A DNA stretch of 33,854 nucleotides, taken from assembly GCA_013140715.1 (NCBI GenBank), contig JABFSG010000085.1, forward strand, positions 1 through 33,854, in the 5' to 3' direction. The stretch comes from Nitrospiraceae bacterium. Its GTDB lineage: Bacteria > Nitrospirota > Nitrospiria > Nitrospirales > Nitrospiraceae. Below, one piece after another: positions 8,596 to 17,656 of this stretch. Both the position numbers and the translations under genes were made by a program. The notes under the pieces were generated by a model. That model had not been told where the DNA came from. It searched no databases and saw only the letters and a program-made list of their open reading frames with translations. Position 1 is the first letter of the stretch. Each line of letters begins with the position of its first letter.

Positions 8596-8675
8596 GCCTA
8601 AACCTTCCCAATGGTGTGAGCTAGGAACCTGTCCAAGTAATTCTTCGTTGCGAGGCGAAGAAGCAGATGGTAGAT

Positions 8676-8753
8676 GCAAGGCCGCAGACTCGAAAAAACC
8701 GGAAGCGCATTCACTCAAATGCGTTGAGGATTTTCTCGAGCCGGGAACGGCGC
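8676..8753 (+). repeat. Degenerate partial copy of the MITE-like element found before nagZ
   Basis: This stretch shares its core with the element at 19178-19305: GCAAGGCCGCAG, then TCGAAA, CCGGA-GCG, a hairpin, GTTGAGGATTT, and GAGCCG-GAAC. The terminal inverted repeats are lost. The central hairpin is kept with a different sequence: CGCATT (8706-8711) pairs with AATGCG (8718-8723). The remnant lies about 50 bases beyond the 3' end of the receiver gene. Confidence 0.65.
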
Positions 8754-8805
8754 AGATCCCAACAGATCATTTGCCGCAGTAGAACGACCTTAATCGGACA
8801 GGCTC

Positions 8806-9177
8806 CTATGCCTGCAATTCAGCCTGAACGGCCTCGAGGAGGGCCTTCATTTCAAAGGGTTTCTGAAGCGTGCGATGGGCACCCAACATTTTTGCGACAT
8901 CGAGAAAATTGAGAATACCGATCATTTCACTGCTGCCGGTAATCGCGATGACTTTTACGTTCGGAAATTCCCGCCGCAACGTGGCAATGGTCTCCAATCC
9001 ATCCTGCTCCGGCATGAGAATGTCCATAATAACCACGTCGGCCGGCGCCAGCCGATACTGTTGGATGGCCTCCTTCCCATCACGCGCTTCTGTAACGTGG
9101 TAGCCAGATTGCTCCAATATTTCACGGATCAATTTGCGGAGCTGTTCTTCGTCGTCGACGACAAGAATGGACGACAT
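8806..9177 (-). CDS. Stand-alone CheY-like response regulator receiver
   Basis: The protein has 123 residues and is a single receiver domain without an output module. All key positions are intact: Asp8, Asp9 and Glu10 (VVDDEE), phospho-acceptor Asp52 (VIMDILMP), Thr80 (AITGSS) and Lys106 (LQKPF). Such proteins carry phosphoryl groups between kinases or bind motor, enzyme or anti-sigma partners. No kinase is adjacent in the same operon; the nearest genes are the LuxR regulator and large kinase 226 bases upstream on the same strand, so it could be an extra partner of that kinase or of the His-less hybrid sensor. A GAGG lies four bases before the ATG. The partner is unknown. Confidence 0.9.
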   Translation of the reverse strand: MSSILVVDDEEQLRKLIREILEQSGYHVTEARDGKEAIQQYRLAPADVVIMDILMPEQDGLETIATLRREFPNVKVIAITGSSEMIGILNFLDVAKMLGAHRTLQKPFEMKALLEAVQAELQA

Positions 9178-9317
9178 CGTGCCTCGGCTTCGGTGAATGG
9201 CTCAGGACTTCCGATCCTCACGCACTGGGCATGACCGAGAAGACTATGGGACAGTACCATCTCCTTGGTGCGAGGGCAAACAAACAATTCGTCCACAATA
9301 CCGGCATAACCGAGAAT

Positions 9318-9392
9318 GGTCTGTCCGATCTATCTTGTTCATCCGGTCTATCTGATGTCTTCAGTTATCCGACTCTGCCATCCGGACAGACC
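9318..9392. repeat. Spaced 9-bp inverted repeat downstream of the LuxR-type regulator
   Basis: GGTCTGTCC (9318-9326) and GGACAGACC (9384-9392) are perfect inverted copies 57 bases apart. The spacer contains further related words (GATCTATC, CCGGTCTATCTGATG). It lies 12 bases past the regulator's stop codon, so it could shape mRNA 3' structure or be another intergenic palindromic repeat. No T-run is present. Confidence 0.5.
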
Positions 9393-9403
9393 AGATCTAC
9401 CCT

Positions 9404-10054
9404 CTAGTGACGTGTGGCAAAGAAGGTGGCAGCTTGCGCGCGTCGTGAGATATGCAGTTTTTGAAATACGTTGGCGAGGTAGTTTTTGACCGTTTTATCG
9501 CTGAGCTGCATCGCAGCCCCAATTTCCTTGTTGGTCAATCCTTCCGCCACCAGCGCCAGCACACGTTCTTCTTGGGGAGAGAGGGATTTCCCCTGCACTG
9601 GTCCTGCTTGAGTCGGCCTGGCTCTGATCCAATCCAGCGCCCGTTGAGTGAGAGTGGGATCGAGAATCGATTGACCCTTGGAGACGGCACAAATCGACCG
9701 AATCAGCCTGGTAGAGTCGATATCCTTGAGCACATATCCCTGCGCGCCTGCCAGCACCGCCGCCAGGGAAGATTCATCGTCGGCATAGGATGTAAGAAAG
9801 ATGACTCGCGTGGTGGGATGGCGAGTGAGAATATCACGACAGGCTTCGACCCCGGAGCCATCCGGGAGTCGAACGTCCATCAAAACGATATCCGGCAGGA
9901 ATCGCTTAGCCGCCCGCAACGCGGCGGCCTTGGTCCCTGCTTCACCGACGACGATAATGCCATGACGATCGTGCAGCACGGTTCGCAGACCGACACGGAC
10001 CACTGCGTGGTCGTCGACCAACAGCAGGCGAATCTGCTTCTTAGACGCAGGCAT
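9404..10054 (-). CDS. NarL/LuxR-family response regulator
   Basis: The protein has 216 residues from the ATG at 10054. A longer frame to 10099 exists, but AGAGG lies about seven bases before 10054 and the family begins here (KKQIRLLLVDDHAVVR). It has an N-terminal receiver with Asp14-Asp15, phospho-acceptor Asp60 (VLMDVRLPDGSG), Thr88 and Lys110, and a LuxR/GerE helix-turn-helix at ~155-216 (LSPQEERVLALVAEGLTNKEIG, then KTVKNYLANVFQKL). Phosphorylation should trigger dimerisation and DNA binding. Its start codon lies inside the 3' end of the giant sensor kinase gene (14-base overlap), so the two are translationally coupled and form a two-component pair. Target genes are not evident. Confidence 0.92.
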   Translation of the reverse strand: MPASKKQIRLLLVDDHAVVRVGLRTVLHDRHGIIVVGEAGTKAAALRAAKRFLPDIVLMDVRLPDGSGVEACRDILTRHPTTRVIFLTSYADDESSLAAVLAGAQGYVLKDIDSTRLIRSICAVSKGQSILDPTLTQRALDWIRARPTQAGPVQGKSLSPQEERVLALVAEGLTNKEIGAAMQLSDKTVKNYLANVFQKLHISRRAQAATFFATRH

Positions 10055-13000
10055 AAGCGGCCTCTTTCGGCAGGTCGATTTCGATGCGCGTCCCCTCATT
10101 CACTTTTGACGTAATGGTGAATCGCCCTCCAATCCTCTTCGCACGGGCAGCCATATTCGTCAACCCATGCCCGGTCCGTCCGTGAGTCTTCAGTTTGAAT
10201 CCACTGCCGTTATCGCGAATGCTTAACCTGATACCCTGCTTCAGTATCTTGAGCGATATCCTAGCCTCTTGCGGGCGACCGTGCCGGATACAATTACTGA
10301 CCGCTTCCTGGATGATAAGGAGCAGTTGCAGGGACTGTTCAGTCGAGAGGGCCTGCACCGCACGGTCCTCGATCGCCAGGCGCACACGGATCGTCTGGTG
10401 CTGTGTCAGCGTATCCAGCATGCGCCGCAGCGCCGTCGGCAAGTCCATCCCTTTGAGCAGGTCTGAGCCTAGCCCCGCAATGAAATTCCGAACCTCGTGC
10501 ATGACACGGTTCAATTGATCGATGGCCTGATCGAGCGGTGCGCCGGACGTCTTACGTGTGCGCGGGGCCATCATCGATTTGGTCGTTTCGAGAGTGAGTC
10601 CCACGGCAAAGAGCGACTGTAGAATACCGTCATGCAGGTCTTGGCTGATCCGCTCCCGTTCATCGATCGCAGCGCGCAGATCGCGCTCTCGATGCCGTAG
10701 CGCATCTTCCATTCGCTTGCGGTCGGTAATATCCTCGCACGTCACCAACACGATGGTTTCTCCCGTAGAAGACTGACCCACACTGGCGGTCTCCCGCACC
10801 CAGATAATCTGTCCGTCCCTCCGCAGTTTCCGAAACTCCCAGTTACTGACTTTCTGCGGTGTTGCAAGACACCCGGACAGACAGGCGGCAACGGCTTGCT
10901 TATCCTCTTCGTGGAAGATCATGAGCACAGAATTCCCGATCAATTCCTCCGCCAAATACCCAAGCTGGTCCGCCCCGAAACGGTTGACGGAACGCACCGT
11001 CCCATCCGTTGCCAGCGTGAAGTACATCGTCGGAGTCTCGTCGTACAAAGTCCGATACCGTTCCTCGCTCTCACGCAGCGCCATTTCCACCCGCTTGCGT
11101 TCACCAATATCCCGCATGATGGCGCAGCTGTATTCTCTCCCCTCGTAGCCCAGATAGTTGACCGTGACTTCCACGTCTAGGACAAGGCCGGTCCTCGACC
11201 AGCATTTTGACTCGAACGTCATGGACCCCTTCCGCTTCAATTCTTTCCAATGGGCCGACCAGCGTTCCTGAGGAAAATTCGGGTCTATGTCGTGTATGGT
11301 CATGATCGCCAATTCGTCACGGGTATATTGCAGCATCCGACAGGCTGCATCATTGACGTCCAAGATCCTGGCATCGGACCTGATCCAGAAAAACCCTTCG
11401 ACCGCATGGTCGACGGAAAACTGAGTCAGTTTAAGGGCTTCCTGAGCCTGTCGCAGCGCTGACACGTCTTCATTCAGCACAATCGCGCCGACAATGACAC
11501 CGGTCTCGTCCCGAACGGGAGCGGTTGTGTTGCGAATGGTTTTCTTCGTTCCATCAAGGCATTCGAGGTTGAGCGTCTCGTCCAGCGAAGGGACACCGGT
11601 CGTGAGCGCATGGCTTAAGGCCCATCGATGCAGCTCACTTGAGGCGCCGATCGCCTCCCACCATCCGGAATCATCAGCGACAGTCTCGATCCCGACTCGT
11701 TTGATACCGGACCAAATCTGCTTGGCTGCGGGATTGGAAAGGACCGGTTTGCCTGATGGATCGGTAAACCAGACACCCACCGGCAACGCGTCCAGCACCG
11801 TGCGGAGCTGACGCTCGCTCCGGCGTAGTGCTTCTTCCGCCTGTTTGCGCTCAGTAATGTCTTGGCATGAGCCGGACATGCGACAGGGCTTTCCCTGCTC
11901 GTCCCATATCGCCTGCCCGCGCCCGCGGATCCAAAGATATTCGCCTTGATTGGTGCGCATCCGGTATTCAACATCGTACGGAGTTCGGTGTTCGATATGC
12001 GCAGTCAATTGGCCAAACACGCGATCCTTGTCATCAGGATGCAGCCTTATCACCCATTGTTCGAACGTCTCGAATGGCTCTGTCTCCTCCAAACCAAGAA
12101 ATTCACGGACTCGCGGCGACCACCAGATCGGTGTCTGTGGCGCATACCACGGTTCACCTGGAAGCCGGTGAGCATCCCACAGGATATCGCTGGATCCCTC
12201 TACAGCCAGCGCAAAGCGTTCTTCACTCACGCGCAGGGCCTCCAGATATGACTGACGATCAAGTTCACTGCCCAACCAACGAGCCATAAGTTGCAGGAAA
12301 TCCGTCTCCGCATCGCTGAATCGCTCTGAGCGAGGTTCCCCTCCCACGAAACAGATCATCCCATAGAGTTGATCAGGCCCCGTGAGTTTCACGCCGAGAT
12401 AACACTCGAATCCAAACTGAGCGTAGGCGGGATGATCGCGCCATTCCGACGCGACTGCATGTGCAAATTGAACCGGTTCCTCGGCATGGAGGGTGACTGA
12501 ACAGTAGGAGGTTTGGAGCGGAAGGAGCGTTCCCTTGTCAAGAGTGGTGCCGGGGGCCCACACATGGAGAAGTTCAAGCTGCCCGCCACGAAGTCGAGTC
12601 ACAAGTCCGATCGGAAGGTTGAACCGCCGACAACCTAATTGAAGAAGCCGTTCGATGCGTTCTTCGAACGTACATTCAGGCATGGAGGCAAGTTCATGTA
12701 GCGCTCGGATCGACTGTTCGCTGATCCGACGAGCCTCCTCTGCCCGCTTGTATTCGGTAATGTCCCGGGAAATACCAAAGAGGCCAGACACCATGCCCTG
12801 CTCATCGAACAGGGGGCCCTTGGTGGCAGAAAATGTTCTGCGGACGCCGTCTGCCGTGGTCAAATGCTCCTCGTAGGTGATGGCCTTGCCACCTACCATC
12901 ACCTCGCGGTCTCTCTCCATTACCACCTTTGCGTCGTCAGGCGGGAAGATAAAGGTGTCGTCGTGGCCGAGGACCTCGCCCGGGCTCTTGCCAACAAAGC

Positions 13001-15617
13001 GGCCAGCCGCATCATTGAAGAGGAGATATTGTCCCTGCAAGTCCTTGATAAACACGGCATCCGACGTTCCCTCCACAATGGCGTGCAACCGTTGACGGCT
13101 TTCGTGTAACGCTTCCTGCGTCCGCTTGCGAGCGGTGATATCGCGGAAACTCCAGACCCGGCCGACAATTTCCTCCTCCAGAATTTGTGGGGCCGAATAG
13201 CGCTCGAACGCCCGTCCATCCTTAAATGACAGCATGTCGAAACTTTCCTGTTCTGGATGCGCATACAACTCCCGCACCTTGGTCAGGAAGATCTCAGGCT
13301 CCTGAAGCTGTTCCAGCACAAAAGACAGCAGGACTTCGTCGATGCGGCATTCCGCAAGGTCTTGCGGAATCTGCCACAAATCCAAGAACCGCTGGTTTAC
13401 GCTGGTCACTTTTCCTTGACGATTGATGACCAGTAGACCATCTGCAGTAGAGTTGATGGTGGCCTGCAGCAGTGAATATGCCTGCTTGCGTTCGGTAATC
13501 ACCTCCGTGTACATCATGATGCCGCCGATTTCCCCGGTAATGTCGTGCCAGGGGCGTATTTCCCAGCGAAGCCAATCCTCTGATCCATCGGTACGAGTAA
13601 AATGATCCTCTTCGCACCGTTCTACAGCCCCTGCCAGACAACGTTGGTGGATCTCTTGCCACTCCTTCATATCTTTGATCTCAGGGAACACATCATAGTG
13701 ATGTCTACCGATCAATTGCTGGCATCCTAGTCGGTAGTCTTCCATCCAGCGCCGGCTGACCGCCACGTATCTGAGGTCTTTGTCCAACATTGCAACACCG
13801 GCAGGCGTGTGCTCGACGAAGGATTTCATGAGATCCCGGCTTCTAACCAGCGCCTCCTCCGCCCCCTTACGCGCAGTAATGTCCGTTTCCGATCCGGCCA
13901 TGCGGGTCGGCGTGCCATCTTCGGCCCAGAGGGCCACGCCCCGATCCAAGATCCACATATAGGACCCGTCTTTCCGCTGAACCCGGTATTCTTCGCAAAA
14001 CTCCGGAACTTGTTTGGCCATATAGGCGTCGAGACTCTGAAGCACTCGGTCGAGATCGTCGGGATGGATGCGGCTTTGCCATTCAGCGACATGGTTCGTG
14101 ATTTCATGGTCCTCAAACCCGCGCATCGCTTTCCATCGCGGAGAAAAAAAGACCTCGCCTGATTGGATGTTCCAATCCCAGATACCATCGTTACTGCCGC
14201 GCACGGCAAGCTGCCACCGTTCTTCGCTGACACGGAGTGCCTCTTCGACCCGTTTACGTTCCGTGATATCCTGAACAATCGCGATATGATGAACAGGCGT
14301 TTCGCCCAGTCGCCACAATGGCGACACGTTGAGGCTCACCCACACAATGGAGCCATCTTTGCGCACATAACGCTTTTCCATCATGAAAGAGGGTATCTCA
14401 CCGGAGAGGAGGCGTATCCGTCTCTCAAGATTCTCCTCCAAGTCATCAGGGTGGGTGATGGCTTGAACTGTGGTTGACAGCATCTCAGACTCCGTCAGGC
14501 CTACGACCTCACAGTAGCTGCGATTGACCTGCACAAACCGGCCCGTGTTCGAATCGACTTGAGCCACTCCTGCTCCCGCTTGTTCAAAAATAGCCCGGTA
14601 GTGCAGCTCGGCCTTGGACAAAGCTTCTTTCGCCCGCTTCTTCTCAGATACATCTCTCCCCACTCCAATAATACCAATGGACTCGCCGTGAGCATTCTTG
14701 AGGAGGGCGCCGGTCCAATGATAGGGAATGCGCCGGTGCTCTTTCGTCAACAGATGCCCCTCAAGTTCGGCATACCCTTCCGTGAAAGCCCGCTGAATCG
14801 CAGATGCAGTGTCGGCCCACTCTTCCAGAGGCACGAAGGCCAAGGCAGGCTTGTTCCACAGTTCTTCGGGACTGTATCCCGTGACTTCCTCGACACGACG
14901 ATTCCACTTCACCATGTTGCCTTGGGTGTCGAGGGTGAACAGAATGTCAGGAATCGTCTCCATGATGTTCTGGACGTCGTATAGAGACTGGGCACGTTCC
15001 TGCTCGACTCGCCTCCTCTCGAACTCTACGCCAACGCGCGGGGCGAAAACTCCAAGCAGGGACTTCAAATAGTCGCCCTGTTGCAACGGCTTTGTATCCA
15101 TCACGATAAGCAATCCCATGACGACTCCGCCCTTTGTTCGAAGCGGCACCGCGCAATAACTTTCGGCTCTAAAGTCTGCTAAACGATGGAACTGAGGGAA
15201 CATGGCCTGGACATCTCTGTCGAAATAGGCGAAGGATTGGGTCAGGGCAGTGGCACAGGGTGTATGAGCCAATTCATATTCAAAGTTGTCGACGAGAGTG
15301 CCTCCAGCCGAAACCGCGAGAGTACGGATCTTCTTAGGTTCACCTTCACAGACTTGACCGATCACCGCATATTGCACATGCAACGTCGAGGTCAAGTGCG
15401 TGACAAGAGCAGCAAAGAACTCATCCCCGGTCTCGGCCGCTGTGCCTTCGACGATCGTGTGCAGGAGCTGCGATTGCTCGCGGAGATCTTGCACCGTCTC
15501 TTCACAATGACGGCGTTGTACCCTCATCGCTTGGTCCCGCTCGGCAAGTTCGCGCGTAAGGTCTGCGACCTGCAATCGCAGAGATTCGAGTTCCAATGGA
15601 TGATCGGTGCTACTCAT
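10041..15617 (-). CDS. Giant multi-PAS/GAF sensor histidine kinase (NarX/DegS-type catalytic core)
   Basis: The protein has 1858 residues from the ATG at 15617, which has AGGAG seven bases upstream; an ATG at 15641 lacks a site. Order by eye: coiled coil ~10-55; GAF ~55-205; six PAS/PAC units ~215-965, each closing with a DITERK-like motif; second GAF ~975-1130; four more PAS/PAC units ~1135-1655; then a HisKA_3 dimerisation domain with the phospho-acceptor His near 1664 (ERISQDLHDGILQ) and a HATPase with N box QEAVSNCIRHG, G1 DNGSGF and G2 GHGLTNMAARA. No membrane segments are seen, so it is cytoplasmic and may sense several internal signals or redox state. Most PAS units are cofactor-ambiguous by eye. 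Its partner is the overlapping LuxR-type regulator. The length is far above the usual 400-1000 residues, and the frame is unbroken. Confidence 0.93.
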   Translation of the reverse strand: MSSTDHPLELESLRLQVADLTRELAERDQAMRVQRRHCEETVQDLREQSQLLHTIVEGTAAETGDEFFAALVTHLTSTLHVQYAVIGQVCEGEPKKIRTLAVSAGGTLVDNFEYELAHTPCATALTQSFAYFDRDVQAMFPQFHRLADFRAESYCAVPLRTKGGVVMGLLIVMDTKPLQQGDYLKSLLGVFAPRVGVEFERRRVEQERAQSLYDVQNIMETIPDILFTLDTQGNMVKWNRRVEEVTGYSPEELWNKPALAFVPLEEWADTASAIQRAFTEGYAELEGHLLTKEHRRIPYHWTGALLKNAHGESIGIIGVGRDVSEKKRAKEALSKAELHYRAIFEQAGAGVAQVDSNTGRFVQVNRSYCEVVGLTESEMLSTTVQAITHPDDLEENLERRIRLLSGEIPSFMMEKRYVRKDGSIVWVSLNVSPLWRLGETPVHHIAIVQDITERKRVEEALRVSEERWQLAVRGSNDGIWDWNIQSGEVFFSPRWKAMRGFEDHEITNHVAEWQSRIHPDDLDRVLQSLDAYMAKQVPEFCEEYRVQRKDGSYMWILDRGVALWAEDGTPTRMAGSETDITARKGAEEALVRSRDLMKSFVEHTPAGVAMLDKDLRYVAVSRRWMEDYRLGCQQLIGRHHYDVFPEIKDMKEWQEIHQRCLAGAVERCEEDHFTRTDGSEDWLRWEIRPWHDITGEIGGIMMYTEVITERKQAYSLLQATINSTADGLLVINRQGKVTSVNQRFLDLWQIPQDLAECRIDEVLLSFVLEQLQEPEIFLTKVRELYAHPEQESFDMLSFKDGRAFERYSAPQILEEEIVGRVWSFRDITARKRTQEALHESRQRLHAIVEGTSDAVFIKDLQGQYLLFNDAAGRFVGKSPGEVLGHDDTFIFPPDDAKVVMERDREVMVGGKAITYEEHLTTADGVRRTFSATKGPLFDEQGMVSGLFGISRDITEYKRAEEARRISEQSIRALHELASMPECTFEERIERLLQLGCRRFNLPIGLVTRLRGGQLELLHVWAPGTTLDKGTLLPLQTSYCSVTLHAEEPVQFAHAVASEWRDHPAYAQFGFECYLGVKLTGPDQLYGMICFVGGEPRSERFSDAETDFLQLMARWLGSELDRQSYLEALRVSEERFALAVEGSSDILWDAHRLPGEPWYAPQTPIWWSPRVREFLGLEETEPFETFEQWVIRLHPDDKDRVFGQLTAHIEHRTPYDVEYRMRTNQGEYLWIRGRGQAIWDEQGKPCRMSGSCQDITERKQAEEALRRSERQLRTVLDALPVGVWFTDPSGKPVLSNPAAKQIWSGIKRVGIETVADDSGWWEAIGASSELHRWALSHALTTGVPSLDETLNLECLDGTKKTIRNTTAPVRDETGVIVGAIVLNEDVSALRQAQEALKLTQFSVDHAVEGFFWIRSDARILDVNDAACRMLQYTRDELAIMTIHDIDPNFPQERWSAHWKELKRKGSMTFESKCWSRTGLVLDVEVTVNYLGYEGREYSCAIMRDIGERKRVEMALRESEERYRTLYDETPTMYFTLATDGTVRSVNRFGADQLGYLAEELIGNSVLMIFHEEDKQAVAACLSGCLATPQKVSNWEFRKLRRDGQIIWVRETASVGQSSTGETIVLVTCEDITDRKRMEDALRHRERDLRAAIDERERISQDLHDGILQSLFAVGLTLETTKSMMAPRTRKTSGAPLDQAIDQLNRVMHEVRNFIAGLGSDLLKGMDLPTALRRMLDTLTQHQTIRVRLAIEDRAVQALSTEQSLQLLLIIQEAVSNCIRHGRPQEARISLKILKQGIRLSIRDNGSGFKLKTHGRTGHGLTNMAARAKRIGGRFTITSKVNEGTRIEIDLPKEAAYACV

Positions 15618-15806
15618 GGGGTAACTCCTTGCCAGGTGCAATAACCACGTGGGATGACTGAGTATGGGTGTTGACGGAGAGAGTGGGGATAGGTCCTCAG
15701 ATGATGCATTGAGGATTCACAAAGCTATTGAGCCGCGAGGGAACAGTCACGTGCCATGCCGTTCCGAAAGCCTGATTAACGGGGGATGGGAATGGACTGC
15801 TGAATT

Positions 15807-15890
15807 TGGTGCCGAAGGCGGGACTTGAACCCGCACGGCTTGCGCCACACGCCCCTCAAACGTGCGTGTCTGCCATTTCACCACTTCGGC
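15807..15890 (-). tRNA. tRNA-Leu(GAG)
   Basis: The minus strand folds into a class II tRNA. The acceptor stem starts GCCGAAG and ends CTTCGGC followed by A and an encoded CCA. The D arm contains AAATGGCAGAC. The anticodon stem CACGT/GCGTG encloses loop TTGAGGG, giving anticodon GAG (reads CUC and CUU). A variable arm GGC-GCAA-GCC and a T arm with GGTTCAAGTCC complete it. The length of 84 with CCA fits bacterial tRNA-Leu. It stands alone, with the repeat at 15899-15967 close to its 5' side. Confidence 0.96.
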
Positions 15891-15898
15891 GACCGAAT

Positions 15899-15967
15899 CC
15901 GTGAAGCGTATCTCGTGAAGCGTCGTTCGCTTCCAGATTCAGACATTTCACCTATCACGCTTCACGA
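15899..15967. repeat. GTGAAGCG palindromic intergenic repeat, copy 1
   Basis: GTGAAGCGTATCTC (15901-15914) is followed at once by GTGAAGCG (15915-15922), and an inverted copy CGCTTCACG lies at 15958-15966. Related copies occur at 16798-16870, 17536-17628, ~20470-20490 and 21589-21608. Confidence 0.6.
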
Positions 15968-16018
15968 ACAATGCGTGACAATACGAGGGAGGCGCATTAT
16001 AGAAGTGGGCCAAAATCC

Positions 16019-16047
16019 TTGTCAATCAGCGGAGGGTCCAGTAGAAT
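16019..16047 (+). promoter_or_regulatory. Sigma70-type promoter for the HAD hydrolase
   Basis: TTGTCA (16019-16024) and TAGAAT (16042-16047) are 17 bases apart, each 5/6 to consensus. Transcription would begin near 16054, which argues against translation starting at the upstream ATG 15971. Confidence 0.5.
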
Positions 16048-16081
16048 CGGACCGCTCCTATTCACCGGGACATCAGATACT

Positions 16082-16795
16082 GTGCAGAGTCAACATATCC
16101 TTATCGCCCCGCTTCTCGATGATGTTGCTGGACGACAGGCCCAGGGATCCATCGCAGCTCTGTTCGACGTCGACAATACACTCCTGCCGGGAGAGGCCAG
16201 CGAGATAGGATTTTTCCGTTTTTTATGGCGGCGTGGCCTTGTGGGATGGGGCGAGCTGAGTCGGAGTATTGCCTGGCTGGCAGGGCACGTGCCTCCGTTC
16301 TCGCCGCACCATCTCCGGGAACGAAAAGTCTACCTGACCGGCAAATGCCCTTCGGACATCGAATCCTATGCACGGGAGTTCTGTCGAGCCGAGATGATCG
16401 ACAAACTGTCTCTCCAGGGCCGCGCGCGACTGGAAGAACATCGTCGTGCCGGTCACCAACTGATTCTTGTAACCGGCGCGCCGGAGTTCTTAATCGTGCC
16501 CCTTGCGGAATTCTTGGACGTACCCACGGTGTTTGCGGCAAGACCGGAGCAACGGGACTCAGTGTACACCGGTGCTTTGCTTCCCCCATTCCCCTATGGC
16601 CGTGGCAAACGGGAACTGATCGTCGCCCACGCTCAGGAAATGGGCCTCGATCTGGCCCGCTCCTATGCCTATGGCGACAGCCCGGGTGACCATGACATTC
16701 TTGAATTGGTGGGACACCCCCAGGTCGTCAATCCGATCCGAGGCATGGCTCGTACGGCGCAACAACGGGGCTGGCCGGTCGCGAGATGGGAATAA
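16082..16795 (+). CDS. HAD-superfamily subfamily IB hydrolase (phosphoserine phosphatase-like)
   Basis: The protein has about 237 residues if it starts at the GTG at 16082; the open frame reaches back to an ATG at 15971, but that precedes the likely promoter and encodes a non-conserved leader overlapping repeat DNA. HAD motif I is FDVDNTLL (nucleophile Asp29, acid Asp31), motif II is LILVTGAPEFL, Lys sits in GRGKRELIV, and motif III is YAYGDSPGDHDIL. The helical cap between motifs I and II (residues ~40-120) marks subfamily IB, which includes SerB-like phosphatases and enzymes acting on lipid or sugar phosphates. No membrane segments. The start lacks a clear Shine-Dalgarno and is uncertain. 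The substrate cannot be assigned. Confidence 0.82.
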   Translation: MQSQHILIAPLLDDVAGRQAQGSIAALFDVDNTLLPGEASEIGFFRFLWRRGLVGWGELSRSIAWLAGHVPPFSPHHLRERKVYLTGKCPSDIESYAREFCRAEMIDKLSLQGRARLEEHRRAGHQLILVTGAPEFLIVPLAEFLDVPTVFAARPEQRDSVYTGALLPPFPYGRGKRELIVAHAQEMGLDLARSYAYGDSPGDHDILELVGHPQVVNPIRGMARTAQQRGWPVARWE

Positions 16796-16797
16796 AA

Positions 16798-16870
16798 ACG
16801 TGAATCGTTCAATGTTAACCGACGGTTCAGCCGGACAGTACGTTTCCGATAGACGATTTACGCTTCACGT
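16798..16870. repeat. GTGAAGCG-type inverted repeat, copy 2
   Basis: ACGTGAA (16798-16804) and TTCACGT (16864-16870) form an inverted pair bracketing the gap between the HAD gene and queE. The right arm has the fuller family word CGCTTCACG. The left arm starts three bases after the HAD stop codon. Confidence 0.5.
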
Positions 16871-16878
16871 CTTAAGTC

Positions 16879-17514
16879 ATGCGCATCACTGAGATCTTTC
16901 ATAGTATTCAAGGCGAGTCGAGTTATGCCGGACAACCCTGTGTCTTCGTGCGATTGACTGGATGCCCGCTTCGCTGCACCTGGTGCGATACCGACTATGC
17001 CTTCTACGGAGGGCGCGAGTGTTCGATCGATGATGTCCTGGCGCAGGTGCAAGACTATGGGTGCCGCCTCGTGGAGGTCACGGGAGGGGAGCCGCTGGTC
17101 CAGGCTGAATGCCCTCCCTTCATGACCAGACTGTGTGATGCCGGCTACACAGTCCTCCTTGAAACCAGCGGCGCCGTCGATATCGCTCCGGTCGATCCCC
17201 GCGTGCATGTCATCCTGGACGTGAAGTGTCCGGGGAGCGGGATGGCAGAGCGCATGCACTGGCCGAATCTTTCTCGTCTGGCGCCAAAAGACGAGGTGAA
17301 GTTCGTCCTGGCCGACAAAGCCGATTACGACTGGGCTCGCGAGATTCTTGCCCAGTACGACTTAGCCGACCATTGTATGGTGCACTTCAGTCCAGTTTTC
17401 GGTTCGCTCGACCTTCGTGAGCTGGCAGAATGGATCCTAGCCGACAGGCTCCCGGTACGGTTCCAAATACAGTTACATAAATATATCTGGACACCCGACA
17501 TGCGAGGGGTGTGA
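16879..17514 (+). CDS. queE: 7-carboxy-7-deazaguanine synthase
   Basis: The protein has 211 residues, typical of QueE, the radical-SAM enzyme that converts 6-carboxytetrahydropterin to 7-carboxy-7-deazaguanine on the way to queuosine. The N-terminus MRITEIFHSIQGES is the family's substrate-binding opening. The iron-sulfur motif is CPLRCTWCD with Cys29, Cys33 and Cys36 (CxxxCxxC). TGGEPLVQ binds SAM, and the C-terminus has HKYIW, common in the family. The ATG at 16879 has no obvious Shine-Dalgarno and lies nine bases after a repeat arm. No other queuosine gene is nearby. Confidence 0.95.
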   Translation: MRITEIFHSIQGESSYAGQPCVFVRLTGCPLRCTWCDTDYAFYGGRECSIDDVLAQVQDYGCRLVEVTGGEPLVQAECPPFMTRLCDAGYTVLLETSGAVDIAPVDPRVHVILDVKCPGSGMAERMHWPNLSRLAPKDEVKFVLADKADYDWAREILAQYDLADHCMVHFSPVFGSLDLRELAEWILADRLPVRFQIQLHKYIWTPDMRGV

Positions 17515-17535
17515 GGAGAGGATCGCGCAGATTAC

Positions 17536-17628
17536 CGTATCTCGTGAAGCGCGAAGCGTATCTCGAGAATGACGAGCGACGTTTCTGAGCGCCAGAGCTC
17601 GCTTCGGAACGCAGGCGCTTCACGTACG
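17536..17628. repeat. GTGAAGCG palindromic intergenic repeat, copy 3
   Basis: CGTATCTCGTGAAGC (17536-17550) runs into GCGAAGCGTATCTCG (17551-17565), and an inverted CGCTTCACGTACG lies at 17616-17628. A further pair, GAGCGCCAGAGCTCGC, lies in the middle. The copy fills most of the queE-pepA gap. Confidence 0.6.
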
Positions 17629-17656
17629 ACGAAAGACGAAAATGGAGGGGTAGTGA

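Noticed and set aside
9404-15617. Tandem DNA repeats in the multi-PAS kinase as a CRISPR-like or satellite array
   Set aside because: The repeats are protein-level PAS/PAC motifs about 120 codons apart with diverged DNA, not a short-spacer array.
15697-15745. Third copy of the MITE-like element (TTGAGGATT followed by GAGCCG)
   Set aside because: Only two short words match and neither the hairpin nor the terminal repeats are present.
15971-16081. N-terminal extension of the HAD hydrolase to an ATG at 15971
   Set aside because: It starts in repeat DNA, precedes the best promoter and adds residues outside the HAD fold.
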